Assembly: GCA_003755025.1 (NCBI GenBank)
Contig: RJVL01000004.1
Coordinates: forward strand, 186,001-250,000
Reading direction: 5' to 3'
DNA: 64,000 nucleotides
From: Diaphorobacter nitroreducens
Lineage (GTDB): Bacteria > Pseudomonadota > Gammaproteobacteria > Burkholderiales > Burkholderiaceae_C
Shown: positions 34,531 through 43,558 of the stretch, one piece after another
Layout of the letters: each line of letters opens with the position of its first letter
Numbering within the stretch: position 1 is the stretch's first letter
Notes under the pieces: generated by a model
Told to the model about the DNA's origin: nothing
Database searches by the model: none
What the model saw: the letters and a program-made list of their open reading frames with translations, nothing else
Position numbers and translations under genes: made by a program

Positions 34531-35205
34531 TCAGGGCTTGGGCAGGTACAGCTGGTCGGACCAGGTGGCCAGCCACCCGGGCTTGAAGGCCACGAACACC
34601 GCGCACAGCATGCCCGTGACCATGCCATCGCCCCAGGCCATGAGCCAGCGCGCCACCAGCGACAACTGTTCACCCACGCCCGGCAGCACATGGCCCGCCC
34701 ATTGCGACAGCGAGCCTGCCACGAACACGCACAGCGCCGTGCCCAGGAAGCCCCGGCCCAGCACATAGACGAAGATGCGCACGCCGGTGAGCGCACGCGC
34801 GCCCGCCAGGCGCCGCAGCAGCACGCCCACGAGCAGCGCGAGCGTGGCGGGGACGATGCCCTGCCACACGGCCAGGCCCAGCGCGTCGCCCCAGCCCAGG
34901 CTGGGCGAGACCAGCGCGGCGATCGTGCCGACGGCCAGCAGGGCCGGAACCGCCAGCGGCCAGCCCAGCATGAGCAGCACCAGGCAGGCGCCTGACCACT
35001 GCAGCTGCAGCGGCATGCGGTGCAGCGTAGGCAGGGCCCAGGCCCAGGGCAGCAGCACGAGCGTGGCGAGCAGCGGCGTCCACAGCGTGGCAGGTGCGCC
35101 ATGGGCCTCGTGCGCCAACGGTTTGCGGCTGCCCAGCAGCCGCCAGGGCCGCGCGGCCAGCGCGAAGGCCAGTGCCAGCAGGGCGAGGGCGGCTTCCAGT
35201 GCCAT
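34531..35205 (-). CDS. CbiM-like multi-spanning membrane protein
   Basis: A 224-residue hydrophobic protein with six or more predicted transmembrane helices (for example ATLVLLPWAWALPTLHRMPL and LAVPALLAVGTIAALVSPSL). The C-terminal motif LMAWGDGMVTGMLCAVFVAF resembles a family of betaproteobacterial proteins related to the energy-coupling factor/CbiM permeases. There are no ATPase or other ECF genes adjacent. It starts 8 bases after the mfd stop on the same strand, so it may ride on the mfd transcript. Transport of a metal ion is a guess from family. Confidence 0.6.
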   Translation of the reverse strand: MALEAALALLALAFALAARPWRLLGSRKPLAHEAHGAPATLWTPLLATLVLLPWAWALPTLHRMPLQLQWSGACLVLLMLGWPLAVPALLAVGTIAALVSPSLGWGDALGLAVWQGIVPATLALLVGVLLRRLAGARALTGVRIFVYVLGRGFLGTALCVFVAGSLSQWAGHVLPGVGEQLSLVARWLMAWGDGMVTGMLCAVFVAFKPGWLATWSDQLYLPKP

Positions 35206-35213
35206 GGATCTGC

Positions 35214-38200
35214 CTAGGCGGGGACGGCGGCCTGCGCCTCGGCCAGCGGCTGGCCCAGGCTGCGCAGCACGTCGCGCACCATCTGGGCGCGCGCGGCGGG
35301 GTCGGGCAGCTCGCGCTCGATACGCAGCTTCTCGTTGCCCGCCAGCTTGATGTGCTTGTTTTTCTGGATCAGGTGGATGATGGCCATCGGGTCCACCGGG
35401 GGCTGCGGCTTGAAGGTGATGGTGATCACGCCGGGGGCGGCATCCACCTTCACGACGCCGTAGGGCGCGGACAGCACGCGCAGGCGGTGCACGTCGATCA
35501 GCGTCTGCGCCTGCGGCGGCAGCTTGCCGAAGCGGTCCACGATCTCTTCGAGCAGGCCATCGATCTGGTCGCCGGTCTTGGCCGTGGCCAGCTTCTTGTA
35601 GAACGACAGGCGCAGGTGCACGTCGCCGCAATAGTCGTCGGGCAGCAGGGCCGGGGCGTGCAGATTGATGTCGGTGGCGGCCTGCATGGGGGCGAGCAGA
35701 TCGGGTTCCTTGCCGGCCTTGAGTTGCTTCACCGCCTCGGCCAGCATCTCGTTGTAGAGCTGGAAGCCGATCTCCATCATGTTGCCGCTCTGGCTCTCGC
35801 CCAGCACCTCGCCCGCGCCGCGGATCTCCAGGTCGTGCATGGCGAGGTAAAAGCCCGAGCCCAGCTCCTCCATCTGCTGGATGGCGTCCAGGCGCTGCTG
35901 CGCCTGTTTGGTCAGGCCGTCGATGTCGGGCACCATCAGGTAGGCGTAGGCCTGGTGGTGGCTGCGGCCCACGCGCCCGCGCAACTGGTGCAGCTGCGCC
36001 AGGCCGAACTTGTCGGCGCGGCTGATGATGATGGTGTTGGCCGTGGGCACGTCGATGCCGGTCTCGATGATGGTCGAGCACAGCAGGATGTTGTAGCGCT
36101 GGGCCACGAAGTCGCGCATCACGCGCTCCAGCTCGCGCTCAGGCATCTGGCCGTGGGCCACGGCGATGCGCGCCTCGGGCAATATCTCTTCGAGCTTCTG
36201 GCGCCGGTTCTCGATGGTCTCGACCTCGTTGTGCAGGAAGTAGCACTGGCCGCCGCGCTTGAGCTCGCGCAGCACGGCCTCGCGGATCACGCCCGTGCCT
36301 TCGTTGCGCACGAAGGTCTTGATGGCCAGGCGCCGCTGCGGCGCGGTGGCGATCACGGACAGGTCGCGCAGCCCCTCCAGCGCCATGCCCATGGTGCGCG
36401 GGATCGGCGTGGCGGTGAGCGTGAGCACATCCACCTCGGCGCGGAACTGCTTCATCGCCTCCTTGTGGCGCACGCCGAAGCGGTGTTCTTCGTCGATGAT
36501 GAGCAGGCCCAGGTTCTTGAACTGGGTCGATTCGCTGAGCAGCTTGTGCGTGCCCACGACGATGTCCACCGTGCCGTCGGCAATGCCCTTGACGGCGGCG
36601 GTGATCTCCTTGCCCGAGCGAAAGCGCGAGACCTCGGCCACCTTCACGGGCCACTTGCTGAAGCGGTCGCTCAGCGTGCGGTAGTGCTGCTCGGCCAGCA
36701 GCGTGGTGGGCGCCAGGAACGCCACCTGCTTGCCCCCGGCCACGGCCACGAAGCAGGCACGCAGTGCGACCTCGGTCTTGCCAAAGCCGACGTCGCCGCA
36801 GACCAGCCGGTCCATGGGGCGCGGGCTGATCATGTCCTGCACCACGGCGTGGATCGCGGCCTTCTGGTCCGCGGTCTCCTCGAAGCCGAAGTCGTTGGCG
36901 AACTGCTCGTAGTCGTTGGGCGAGTAGCGGAAGGCATGCCCCTCCCGCGCGGCGCGGCGGGCGTAGATGTTGAGCAGCTCGGCTGCGGCGTCGCGCACCT
37001 GCTCGGCGGCCTTGCGCTTGGCCTTTTCCCACTGGCCACTGCCCAGCTTGTGCAGCGGGGCCTCGTCGGCAGACACGCCCGTGTAGCGGCCGATAAGTTG
37101 CAGCTGACTCACGGGCACGTAGAGCACGGCCTTGTCGGCGTATTCCAGGTGCAGGAACTCCTGCAGCGCGGGGCTGCCGTCGGGGTTCTTGTTGCCCACA
37201 TCCATGTGGATGAGGCCGCGGTAGCGCCCGATGCCGTGCTGGTTGTGCACCACGGGGTCGCCCACCTTCAGCTCGGACAGGTCCTTGATCAGCGCTTCGA
37301 CGTCGCTGGCCTGCTCCTGCTTCTTGCGCCGGCGCGTGGTGGAGCCGGCGGCGAACAGTTCGGTCTCGGTGACCAGGTCCAGGCCTTCTTCCATCCACGC
37401 GAAGCCCGAGGCCAGCGCCGCCGTGGCGATGCCGACGCGTTCTTCGGGCGTCCCCTGAAATTCGACCAGCGAATCGAAAGCCGGCGGGTTCAACCCCGAG
37501 GCCCGCAGGAAATCCAGCAGGCTCTCGCGCCGGCCGTCGCTTTCAGCCAGCAGCAGCACGCGCTGCGCCGTGGCTCGGATGTGGGCCTGCAGCCGCGCCA
37601 GCGGGTCCTCGGCGCCGCGCACCACGGACAGGTCGGGCAGCTTCTGGAACTGCGCGTTGTCCGCCACGTCTTCCACACCGGGACGCAGCGACAACTGGGC
37701 GTGCTGGTTGGCCTGGGCGTAGAACTGCTCGGCGCCCAGGAACAGCGCCTCCGGCGGCAGGGTGGGGTGGTCCGGGTCGCCCTGGATCAGGCGGTAGCGG
37801 TCGCGCGTGTCCTGCCAGAAGCGCTGGAAGGCCGTCTCCAGGTCGCCGTGCAGCACCACGGTGGCCTCGTTACCCAGGTAATCGAACACGGTGGCCGTCT
37901 CGTCGAAGAACAGCGGCAGGTAGTACTCGATGCCGGCGGTGGCCACGCCGTTGCCCATGTCCTTGTAGATGCGGCTGCGCGTGGGGTCGCCCTCCAGCAG
38001 CTCGCGCCAGCGCTGGCGGAACTTGGCGCGCGCCGCGTCGTCCATGGGGAACTCGCGCCCGGGCAGCAAGCGCACCTCGGGCACCGGGTAGAGGCTGCGC
38101 TGGCTGTCGGGGTCGAACGTGCGGATGGAGTCGATCTCGTCGTCGAACAGGTCCACCCGGTACGGCACGGCCGAACCCATCGGGAACAGGTCGATCAACC

Positions 38201-38708
38201 CGCCGCGCACCGCGTATTCGCCATGGCCCACCACCTGGGACACATGCTGGTAGCCCGCGAGCGTGAGCTGGGCGCGCAGCTTGGCCTCGTCCAGCTTCTG
38301 CTTGACCTTGAAATGGAAGGTGTAGCCCGCGAGGAACGACGGCGGCGCCAGCCGGTACAGCGCCGTGGTGGCCGGCACCAGCACCACGTCGGCGCCCGTG
38401 TCCTTGTCGCGCTGCTGGATGCGCCAGAGTGTGGCCAGCCGCTCGCTGATCAGGTCCTGGTGCGGCGAGAAGCTGTCGTAGGGCAGCGTTTCCCAGTCGG
38501 GAAACAGCGCGCAGCGCAACTCGGGCGCGAAGAAGGCCATCTCGTCGATGAGGCGCTGGGCGTCGGTTGCATCGGCGGTGACGATGGCGGTGGTGCGGCC
38601 CGCGGCCTTTTCACGCTCGCCCAGGCGGGCCAGCAGCAAGGCGTCGGCGCTGCCCACGGGGCGGGGCAGGGTGAATCGTTTTCCGGGGGAGAGTTTGGGC
38701 AGCTGCAT
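35214..38708 (-). CDS. mfd: Transcription-repair coupling factor
   Basis: Mfd is a 1164-residue ATP-dependent DNA translocase that removes RNA polymerase stalled at lesions and recruits UvrA. The N-terminal UvrB-homology modules (ADALLLARLGEREKAAGR, LFPDWETLPYDSFSPH) are followed by the RNA polymerase-interaction domain (GDPVVHNQHGIGRYRGL). The helicase motifs come next: Walker A GDVGFGKTEVALRA, DEEH in LLIIDEEHRFGVRHKE, and TATPIPRTMGMAL. The TRCF C-terminal domain ends the protein. The ATG at 38708 gives a normal length. It is divergent from ispD. Confidence 0.97.
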   Translation of the reverse strand: MQLPKLSPGKRFTLPRPVGSADALLLARLGEREKAAGRTTAIVTADATDAQRLIDEMAFFAPELRCALFPDWETLPYDSFSPHQDLISERLATLWRIQQRDKDTGADVVLVPATTALYRLAPPSFLAGYTFHFKVKQKLDEAKLRAQLTLAGYQHVSQVVGHGEYAVRGGLIDLFPMGSAVPYRVDLFDDEIDSIRTFDPDSQRSLYPVPEVRLLPGREFPMDDAARAKFRQRWRELLEGDPTRSRIYKDMGNGVATAGIEYYLPLFFDETATVFDYLGNEATVVLHGDLETAFQRFWQDTRDRYRLIQGDPDHPTLPPEALFLGAEQFYAQANQHAQLSLRPGVEDVADNAQFQKLPDLSVVRGAEDPLARLQAHIRATAQRVLLLAESDGRRESLLDFLRASGLNPPAFDSLVEFQGTPEERVGIATAALASGFAWMEEGLDLVTETELFAAGSTTRRRKKQEQASDVEALIKDLSELKVGDPVVHNQHGIGRYRGLIHMDVGNKNPDGSPALQEFLHLEYADKAVLYVPVSQLQLIGRYTGVSADEAPLHKLGSGQWEKAKRKAAEQVRDAAAELLNIYARRAAREGHAFRYSPNDYEQFANDFGFEETADQKAAIHAVVQDMISPRPMDRLVCGDVGFGKTEVALRACFVAVAGGKQVAFLAPTTLLAEQHYRTLSDRFSKWPVKVAEVSRFRSGKEITAAVKGIADGTVDIVVGTHKLLSESTQFKNLGLLIIDEEHRFGVRHKEAMKQFRAEVDVLTLTATPIPRTMGMALEGLRDLSVIATAPQRRLAIKTFVRNEGTGVIREAVLRELKRGGQCYFLHNEVETIENRRQKLEEILPEARIAVAHGQMPERELERVMRDFVAQRYNILLCSTIIETGIDVPTANTIIISRADKFGLAQLHQLRGRVGRSHHQAYAYLMVPDIDGLTKQAQQRLDAIQQMEELGSGFYLAMHDLEIRGAGEVLGESQSGNMMEIGFQLYNEMLAEAVKQLKAGKEPDLLAPMQAATDINLHAPALLPDDYCGDVHLRLSFYKKLATAKTGDQIDGLLEEIVDRFGKLPPQAQTLIDVHRLRVLSAPYGVVKVDAAPGVITITFKPQPPVDPMAIIHLIQKNKHIKLAGNEKLRIERELPDPAARAQMVRDVLRSLGQPLAEAQAAVPA

Positions 38709-38809
38709 GCAGGTGGCGTCGCCCCATGGTGTGGGATAGGGCGCAGGACACGGAGCAGTGTGCGCCACGAGGCTCAAGACGACGATCGGGGATTTTAGAA
38801 TGCCCGCCC

Positions 38810-39649
38810 ATGACCGACCTGCTGCCGCCCACTACCCCTGCTCGCCCTGTGGCCGGGCGCTTCTGGGGGCTGGTGCCCTGCGCCGGCACCGGCACGCGCG
38901 CCGTGCGCAGGGGCGGGCAGGACGGCCCCCCCGTGCTGCCCAAGCAGTACCACACGGTGGCCGGCCACCCGATGGTGCTGCACACGCTGGCGGCCTTTGC
39001 GGGCGTGGCGCGCCTGGCGGGCACGCTGGTGGCCGTGGCCGCGGGCGACACCTTCTTCGACGGTCACCCCCACCCGGCCTTCTTTGCCGTGCCCTGCGGC
39101 GGGCCCACGCGCGCCGACACGGTGCTGGGCGGCCTGAAGGCCCTGCAGGCGCGCGGCGCGCAGGACGAGGACTGGGCGCTGGTGCACGATGCGGCGCGCT
39201 GCCTGGTGACGGCGCAGCAGATCGATGCGCTCATCGACGCCTGCCAGCACGACAGCGTGGGTGGGCTGCTGGCGCACAAGCTCGCGGACACGCTCAAGGT
39301 GGCGAGCGACGGCCCCGGCGGCGTGCGCGTGGCCGCCACCGTGGACCGCAGCGACAAATGGCTGGCGCAGACGCCGCAGATGTTCCGCATCGGTGCGCTG
39401 CGCCATGCGCTGGAGCGGGTGGGCGCCACCGCCACCGACGAGGCCAGTGCCATGGAGGCCATGGGCCTGCGCCCGCGCCTGGTGCCTGGCGGCGCGCAGA
39501 ACTTCAAGGTGACCTACCCCGAGGACTTCGCGCTGGCCGAGGCCGTGCTGGCCCAGCGCATGCACGGCGCCACGCTGGAGCGCTTTGGCGGCGAGCGCGG
39601 CGCCGCGGCGAGCGACCCGGTCAAGACTTTCTTTTCTTCCAAGGCATGA
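38810..39649 (+). CDS. ispD: 2-C-methyl-D-erythritol 4-phosphate cytidylyltransferase
   Basis: IspD makes CDP-methylerythritol in the non-mevalonate isoprenoid pathway. The 279-residue protein has the nucleotide-binding start [12 protein letters not shown] (usually PAAGxGxR), [27 protein letters not shown], and [13 protein letters not shown] with the family TPQ motif. It carries C-terminal and internal extensions relative to E. coli IspD (236 residues). It is directly followed by ispF, the usual pairing. Confidence 0.94.
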   Translation: MTDLLPPTTPARPVAGRFWGLVPCAGTGTRAVRRGGQDGPPVLPKQYHTVAGHPMVLHTLAAFAGVARLAGTLVAVAAGDTFFDGHPHPAFFAVPCGGPTRADTVLGGLKALQARGAQDEDWALVHDAARCLVTAQQIDALIDACQHDSVGGLLAHKLADTLKVASDGPGGVRVAATVDRSDKWLAQTPQMFRIGALRHALERVGATATDEASAMEAMGLRPRLVPGGAQNFKVTYPEDFALAEAVLAQRMHGATLERFGGERGAAASDPVKTFFSSKA

Positions 39650-39669
39650 GGGCGGCGGACGCAATGGGC

Positions 39670-40149
39670 ATGAATTTCAGAATCGGCGAAGGGTGGGACG
39701 TGCATGCGCTGGTGCCCGGGCGGCGCCTGGTCATCGGCGGGGTGGAGATCCCGCACACCATGGGCTTGCTGGGCCATTCCGATGCCGATGTGCTGCTGCA
39801 TGCCATCACCGATGCGCTGCTGGGTGCTGCGGCGCTGGGCGACATCGGCAGCCACTTCCCCGACACCGACGCGCGCTTCAAGGGCGCGGACTCGGTGGCG
39901 TTGCTGGAGGAGGCGGCGCGCCGCGTGGGCGACAAGGGCTACGCCATCGGCAACATCGACAGCACAGTCGTTGCGCAGGCGCCGCGCCTGGCGACGCACA
40001 TCCCCGCCATGCGCGAGCGCATCGCCGCCGCGCTGGGCCTGGTGCTGGACCAAGTGAACGTGAAGGCCAAGACCGCCGAGCGCCTGGGCCCCGTGGGGCA
40101 GGGCCTGTCCATCGAGGCGCGCGCCGCCGTGTTGCTATTCAAAAAATAG
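39670..40149 (+). CDS. ispF: 2-C-methyl-D-erythritol 2,4-cyclodiphosphate synthase
   Basis: IspF cyclises the IspE product with loss of CMP. The 159-residue protein has the metal site [15 protein letters not shown] (Asp10, His12), [34 protein letters not shown] and [17 protein letters not shown]. The start at 39670 gives the normal N-terminus; ATGs at 39646 (overlapping the ispD stop) and 39664 are alternatives. The last residues, FKK, and the TAG stop are provided by a dispersed palindromic repeat. Confidence 0.95.
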   Translation: MNFRIGEGWDVHALVPGRRLVIGGVEIPHTMGLLGHSDADVLLHAITDALLGAAALGDIGSHFPDTDARFKGADSVALLEEAARRVGDKGYAIGNIDSTVVAQAPRLATHIPAMRERIAAALGLVLDQVNVKAKTAERLGPVGQGLSIEARAAVLLFKK

Positions 40150-40235
40150 CTGCTTGCGCTGGAAGAGTGCCGGTTTCCGGCAGAAAACGCTGTAAATCGG
40201 CCGCGCAGCAAGCGCTGGCTGCTATCGATTTTGCT
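40133..40235. repeat. Dispersed palindromic repeat, long copy spanning the ispF stop
   Basis: The left arm GCTATTCAAAAAATAGCTGC contains the ispF stop, and the right arm AGCAAGCGCTGGCTGCTATCG lies about 70 bases on, next to the convergent envZ stop. A transcription end here is possible. Confidence 0.65.
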
Positions 40236-41730
40236 GGGATGTCGGCACACCGCTGCGCGGTGGCAGGTGGCGCTTGATCTGCGGGCGCTGCAGGCGCTGC
40301 TGGGGGTCCTGGCCCTGCCGTAGATTCATCGCGCGCTGCAACTGGATGTGGGCCACCAGCCCGCCCGAGCCCGAGTTGGCCAGCGCGAAGATGCCGCCCA
40401 TGCGCTGCACGGTCTTGTCCACGATCGACAGGCCCAGGCCCGCGCCAGCGGCGGCCGTGCGCGCGGAGTCGCCGCGAAAGAACGGCTTGGTGAGGTTGGC
40501 CAGTTGCTCCGGTGGCGCGCCGGGCCCGTGGTCGCGCAGCTTCACCAGCACCCACTTCTCGCGCGCCTTGGCGGCGATGTCCACGGTGGTGATGCCGGTT
40601 TCGCGGTTCTTGCCGTAGCGGCGGGCGTTCTCCAGCAGGTTGGAGATCACGCGCGCCAGCTCCACCTCGTCGGCCATCACGATCAGGTCCTCGGGCACGT
40701 TCATCGAGATCTGCAACTCGCGGTGGTCCTGCACCGCGTACACGCAGGACGACACCACGCCATGCAGGTTGACGGGGCTCAGGGCCACCGTGGTGTCGGG
40801 CCGCGCATAGTCCAGGAACTTGTCGATGGTGGCGTCCAGCTGCACGATGTCGGCCACCATGTGCTCGCGCGCCACGTCGTCGGTGACGCTCATCTCGGTT
40901 TCCAGGCGCAGCCGCGCCAGCGGCGTGCGCAGGTCGTGCGAGATGCCGGCCAGCATCACCGCGCGGTCCTGCTCCAGCTTGGCGAGCTTTTGCGCCATGC
41001 GGTTGAAGCCGATGTTGACCTCGCGGATCTCGCTGGTCACGGCCTCTTCGTCCAGGCGGCTGTTGGCAAAGTCGCCGTCGCGCACGCGGTTGGCCGCGTC
41101 GCTGAGCTGCTTGAGCGGGCGGTTGATCAGCCGCGCGATGACGGCGGCACCCGCCAGCGACAGCGCGCCCGCGGTGATCAACCAGATCATCCAGGTCTTG
41201 CCGCCAGCGGCACTCAGGCGCGAACGGTCCATCAGCATCCAGTTCGGGTCGCCATTGATGGTGAAGCCCACCCACAGCCCCGTCTCGCCATTCACGCTGG
41301 CGGCCACGATGGTGCCGGGCCCCAGGCGCTGGGTGAGTTCTTCGGTCAGGCGCGAGCCGAGCGGGGAGGGCGAGAGCAGCTCGAACTTGTCACCCGGCTC
41401 GCGCGGCAGGATGCGCACGCCCTCCTGGTCGGCCATGGTCTTGAGCAGCGACACGCGCGCGATGGCGTCGGAGTGGATGAGCGCCGCGCGGCTCAGGTTG
41501 ACCAGCGATGCAATCTGCTGCGCCGTCTGCAGGGCGCGGGGCTCGAACTCCAGCGCGCGCAGCGTCTGCAGCCACGCCATGATGCTGCCGATCAGCAGCA
41601 CGGCCAGCAGGAAGAAGGTGCGCCAGAAGAGGTTCAGCCCCACGCGTGCACGCTGGGCCCGCCGGCTGGCGGACGTTTCCAGCGGCGCGGGGCTGGTGGC
41701 ATCGGAAGGCGCGTCGTGGGTGGCGCTCAT
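40222..41730 (-). CDS. envZ: EnvZ-like sensor histidine kinase
   Basis: A 502-residue inner-membrane sensor kinase. It has a cytoplasmic N-terminus, a transmembrane helix near residues 35-55, a periplasmic domain to about 175, a second helix (179-200), a HAMP domain (INRPLKQLSDAANRVRDGDF), and the dimerisation/phosphoacceptor motif AGISHDLRTPLARLRLE with His265. The ATP-binding domain shows NLLENARRYG, DHGPGAPPE and AAGAGLGLSIV. Sequence and linkage to ompR identify it as EnvZ-type, sensing osmotic or envelope conditions. It follows ompR by 83 bases. The C-terminal tail, after residue 465, is Gln/Arg-rich and not conserved. Confidence 0.93.
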   Translation of the reverse strand: MSATHDAPSDATSPAPLETSASRRAQRARVGLNLFWRTFFLLAVLLIGSIMAWLQTLRALEFEPRALQTAQQIASLVNLSRAALIHSDAIARVSLLKTMADQEGVRILPREPGDKFELLSPSPLGSRLTEELTQRLGPGTIVAASVNGETGLWVGFTINGDPNWMLMDRSRLSAAGGKTWMIWLITAGALSLAGAAVIARLINRPLKQLSDAANRVRDGDFANSRLDEEAVTSEIREVNIGFNRMAQKLAKLEQDRAVMLAGISHDLRTPLARLRLETEMSVTDDVAREHMVADIVQLDATIDKFLDYARPDTTVALSPVNLHGVVSSCVYAVQDHRELQISMNVPEDLIVMADEVELARVISNLLENARRYGKNRETGITTVDIAAKAREKWVLVKLRDHGPGAPPEQLANLTKPFFRGDSARTAAAGAGLGLSIVDKTVQRMGGIFALANSGSGGLVAHIQLQRAMNLRQGQDPQQRLQRPQIKRHLPPRSGVPTSQQNR

Positions 41731-41813
41731 GTCAAGGTGGCGTGCAAGCGGTCATGCAGGGCACGGCGTGCCGGTGGAGTGGGGCCGCCGTTCCTTTCGC
41801 AGGGAGGCCCTGG

Positions 41814-42545
41814 TCAGTTCGTGCCGTCCGGCACGAACACGTAGCCCACGCCCCACACGGTCTGGATGTAGCGCGGCGCGGCGGCGTCCACCTCGACCAG
41901 CTTGCGCAGGCGCGAGATCTGCACGTCCAGGCTGCGGTCGAACGGCTCGAACTCGCGTCCGCGTGCCAGCAGCGCGAGCTTTTCGCGCGACAGCGGCTGG
42001 CGCGGGTGGCGCACCAGGGCTTTCAGCATGGCGAATTCGCCCGTGGTCAGCGGCAGTTCCTCGCCGTTCTTTTGCAGCGCGCGCGTGCCCAGGTCGAAGG
42101 TGAAGGGGCCAAAGGTCACCACTTCGTTGTCGCCCGACGGTGCGCCCGGGGCCTCCTGCGGCGGGCGGCGGCGCAGCACGGCGTGGATGCGGGCTAGCAG
42201 TTCGCGCGGGTTGAAGGGCTTGCCCAGGTAGTCGTCGGCGCCCACTTCCAGGCCCACGATGCGGTCCACGTCCTCGCCCTTTGCGGTGAGCATGATGATG
42301 GGCGTGCGGTCATTGGCCGCGCGCAGGCGCCGGCAGATCGACAGGCCGTCTTCCCCCGGCATCATCAGGTCCAGCACGATCAGGTCCACGGTCTCGCGCA
42401 GCAGGATGCGGTTGAGGGCCTTGCCATCTTCCGCGACCATAACTTCAAAGCCTTCCTGGGTGAGGTAGCGGCGCAGCAGGTCGCGGATGCGCGCATCGTC
42501 ATCCACCACGAGAACTTTGTCGGTACGGTTGGTTGTTGAAGCCAT
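41814..42545 (-). CDS. ompR: OmpR-type response regulator
   Basis: A 243-residue response regulator with a receiver domain (VLVVDDDARIRDLLRRYL, phosphoacceptor Asp59 in LIVLDLMMPGEDGLS, Lys in DYLGKPFNPRELLARI) and an OmpR-type winged helix (ALQKNGEELPLTTGEFAMLK, FDRSLDVQISRLRKLVE, IQTVWGVGYVFVPDG). It is the partner of the EnvZ-like kinase. The start at 42545 is the family start. Two TGTAACAG half-sites in its upstream region may serve autoregulation. Confidence 0.95.
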   Translation of the reverse strand: MASTTNRTDKVLVVDDDARIRDLLRRYLTQEGFEVMVAEDGKALNRILLRETVDLIVLDLMMPGEDGLSICRRLRAANDRTPIIMLTAKGEDVDRIVGLEVGADDYLGKPFNPRELLARIHAVLRRRPPQEAPGAPSGDNEVVTFGPFTFDLGTRALQKNGEELPLTTGEFAMLKALVRHPRQPLSREKLALLARGREFEPFDRSLDVQISRLRKLVEVDAAAPRYIQTVWGVGYVFVPDGTN

Positions 42546-42566
42546 GCTTTCTTTCCCAGTCCAATT

Positions 42567-42640
42567 TGTAACAGAGCCGATTCTGACCAGCTTGCGAACG
42601 GAAAGTCCGGTTTTACCCCGGGGTCTGACCAACTGTTACA
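42567..42640. promoter_or_regulatory. Inverted TGTAACAG half-sites upstream of ompR
   Basis: TGTAACAG at 42567-42574 and its reverse complement CTGTTACA at 42633-42640 lie in the gap between ompR and the divergent SIMPL gene. TGTAACA-like sequence is part of known enterobacterial OmpR boxes, so binding by OmpR is plausible but unproven. Confidence 0.4.
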
Positions 42641-42765
42641 GGTTTTGCGACACCTCGCAACGACATTACCCGGCATTCATGCCAGCGCTGCGCTGACGCA
42701 GTTAGCGTCGGTCCTGGGGCATGCTGCACATGCCTGTACAACGTCAACCCAAGAAAAGGAACACC

Positions 42766-43479
42766 ATGCAAAGAACTATAAAAACAATAGCTGCTTGCGC
42801 ACTGATGGCGGGCGCTGTGGCCGCTTACGCTCAGAATCCTTCGGCGCCGCCGCAGAACGTGCTGCAGCTCTCCGCATCGGGCACGGTGCAGGTGCAGCAG
42901 GACTTGCTGGTGCTGACGCTGGCCGCCACCAAGGAAGCCGCGGACGCCGCAGGCGTGCAAACGCAACTCAAACAGGCGCTGGACGCCGCGTTGGCCGAAG
43001 CCCGCCGCGCCGCCCAGCCGCAGCAGATGGACGTGCGCACGGGGGCCTTCGGCATGTACCCGCGCTATGGCAAGGACGGCAAGATCACCGGCTGGCAGGG
43101 CCGCGCCGAGCTGGTGCTGGAAGGGCGCGACTTCCCGCGCATCACGGCCACGGCGGGCAAGATCCAGAGCATGTCCATCAGCCAGATCGCATTCGACCTG
43201 TCGCGCGAGGCGCGGGCCAAGGTGGAGACCGAGGCCCAGGCGCAGGCCATCGAGGCCTTCAAGGCACGCGCCTCCGAACTGGCGCGCGGCTTTGGTTTTG
43301 GCGGCTACACGCTGCGCGAGGTGGCGGTGAACAGCAACGAGATGTCGCCCGGCCCGCGCCCGCGCATGATGGCCATGGAGGCCAAGGCGGCATCCTATGC
43401 GTCCGACGCTCCCGTGCCTGTGGAGGCCGGCAAGGCCCAGGTGGTGGTGACGGTGGCTGGCTCGGTACAGCTCAAGTGA
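42766..43479 (+). CDS. SIMPL-domain (DUF541) periplasmic protein
   Basis: A 237-residue exported protein: signal peptide MQRTIKTIAACALMAGAVAA cleaved near AYA-QNP, then a SIMPL/DUF541 domain (LQLSASGTVQVQQDLLVLTL, AELVLEGRDFPRITATAGKI, ASELARGFGFGGYTLREV). Members of this family are outer-membrane or periplasmic proteins, some linked to oxidative stress or interleukin-receptor-kinase signalling in eukaryotes; the bacterial role is not known. AAAGGA lies upstream of the start. Part of the signal peptide is encoded by sequence resembling the dispersed repeat. Confidence 0.85.
   Translation: MQRTIKTIAACALMAGAVAAYAQNPSAPPQNVLQLSASGTVQVQQDLLVLTLAATKEAADAAGVQTQLKQALDAALAEARRAAQPQQMDVRTGAFGMYPRYGKDGKITGWQGRAELVLEGRDFPRITATAGKIQSMSISQIAFDLSREARAKVETEAQAQAIEAFKARASELARGFGFGGYTLREVAVNSNEMSPGPRPRMMAMEAKAASYASDAPVPVEAGKAQVVVTVAGSVQLK
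42775..42816. repeat. Dispersed palindromic repeat inside the SIMPL signal peptide
   Basis: ATAAAAACAATAGCTGCTTG followed by GCGGGCGCT; read in frame it gives TIAACALMAGA of the signal peptide. Confidence 0.45.
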
Positions 43480-43484
43480 CCCCA

Positions 43485-43556
43485 GCGGTCGCTATCAGCC
43501 ATTTTGGCCTGCAGCGCCCGCCAGTCGGGCGTTGCAAGCTACTTTATTAATAGCGG
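43485..43556. repeat. Dispersed palindromic repeat
   Basis: GCGGTCGCTATCAGCCATTT, then GCAGCGCCC and GGGCGTTGCAAGCTAC with TTATTAATAG, between the convergent SIMPL and hydroxybutyrate dehydrogenase genes. Confidence 0.55.
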
Positions 43557-43558
43557 GC

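Noticed and set aside
35094-38798. Long plus-strand open frame opposite mfd (about 1230 codons)
   Set aside because: Low-complexity, His/Gly/Gln-rich product without motifs; Mfd on the other strand has all expected domains.
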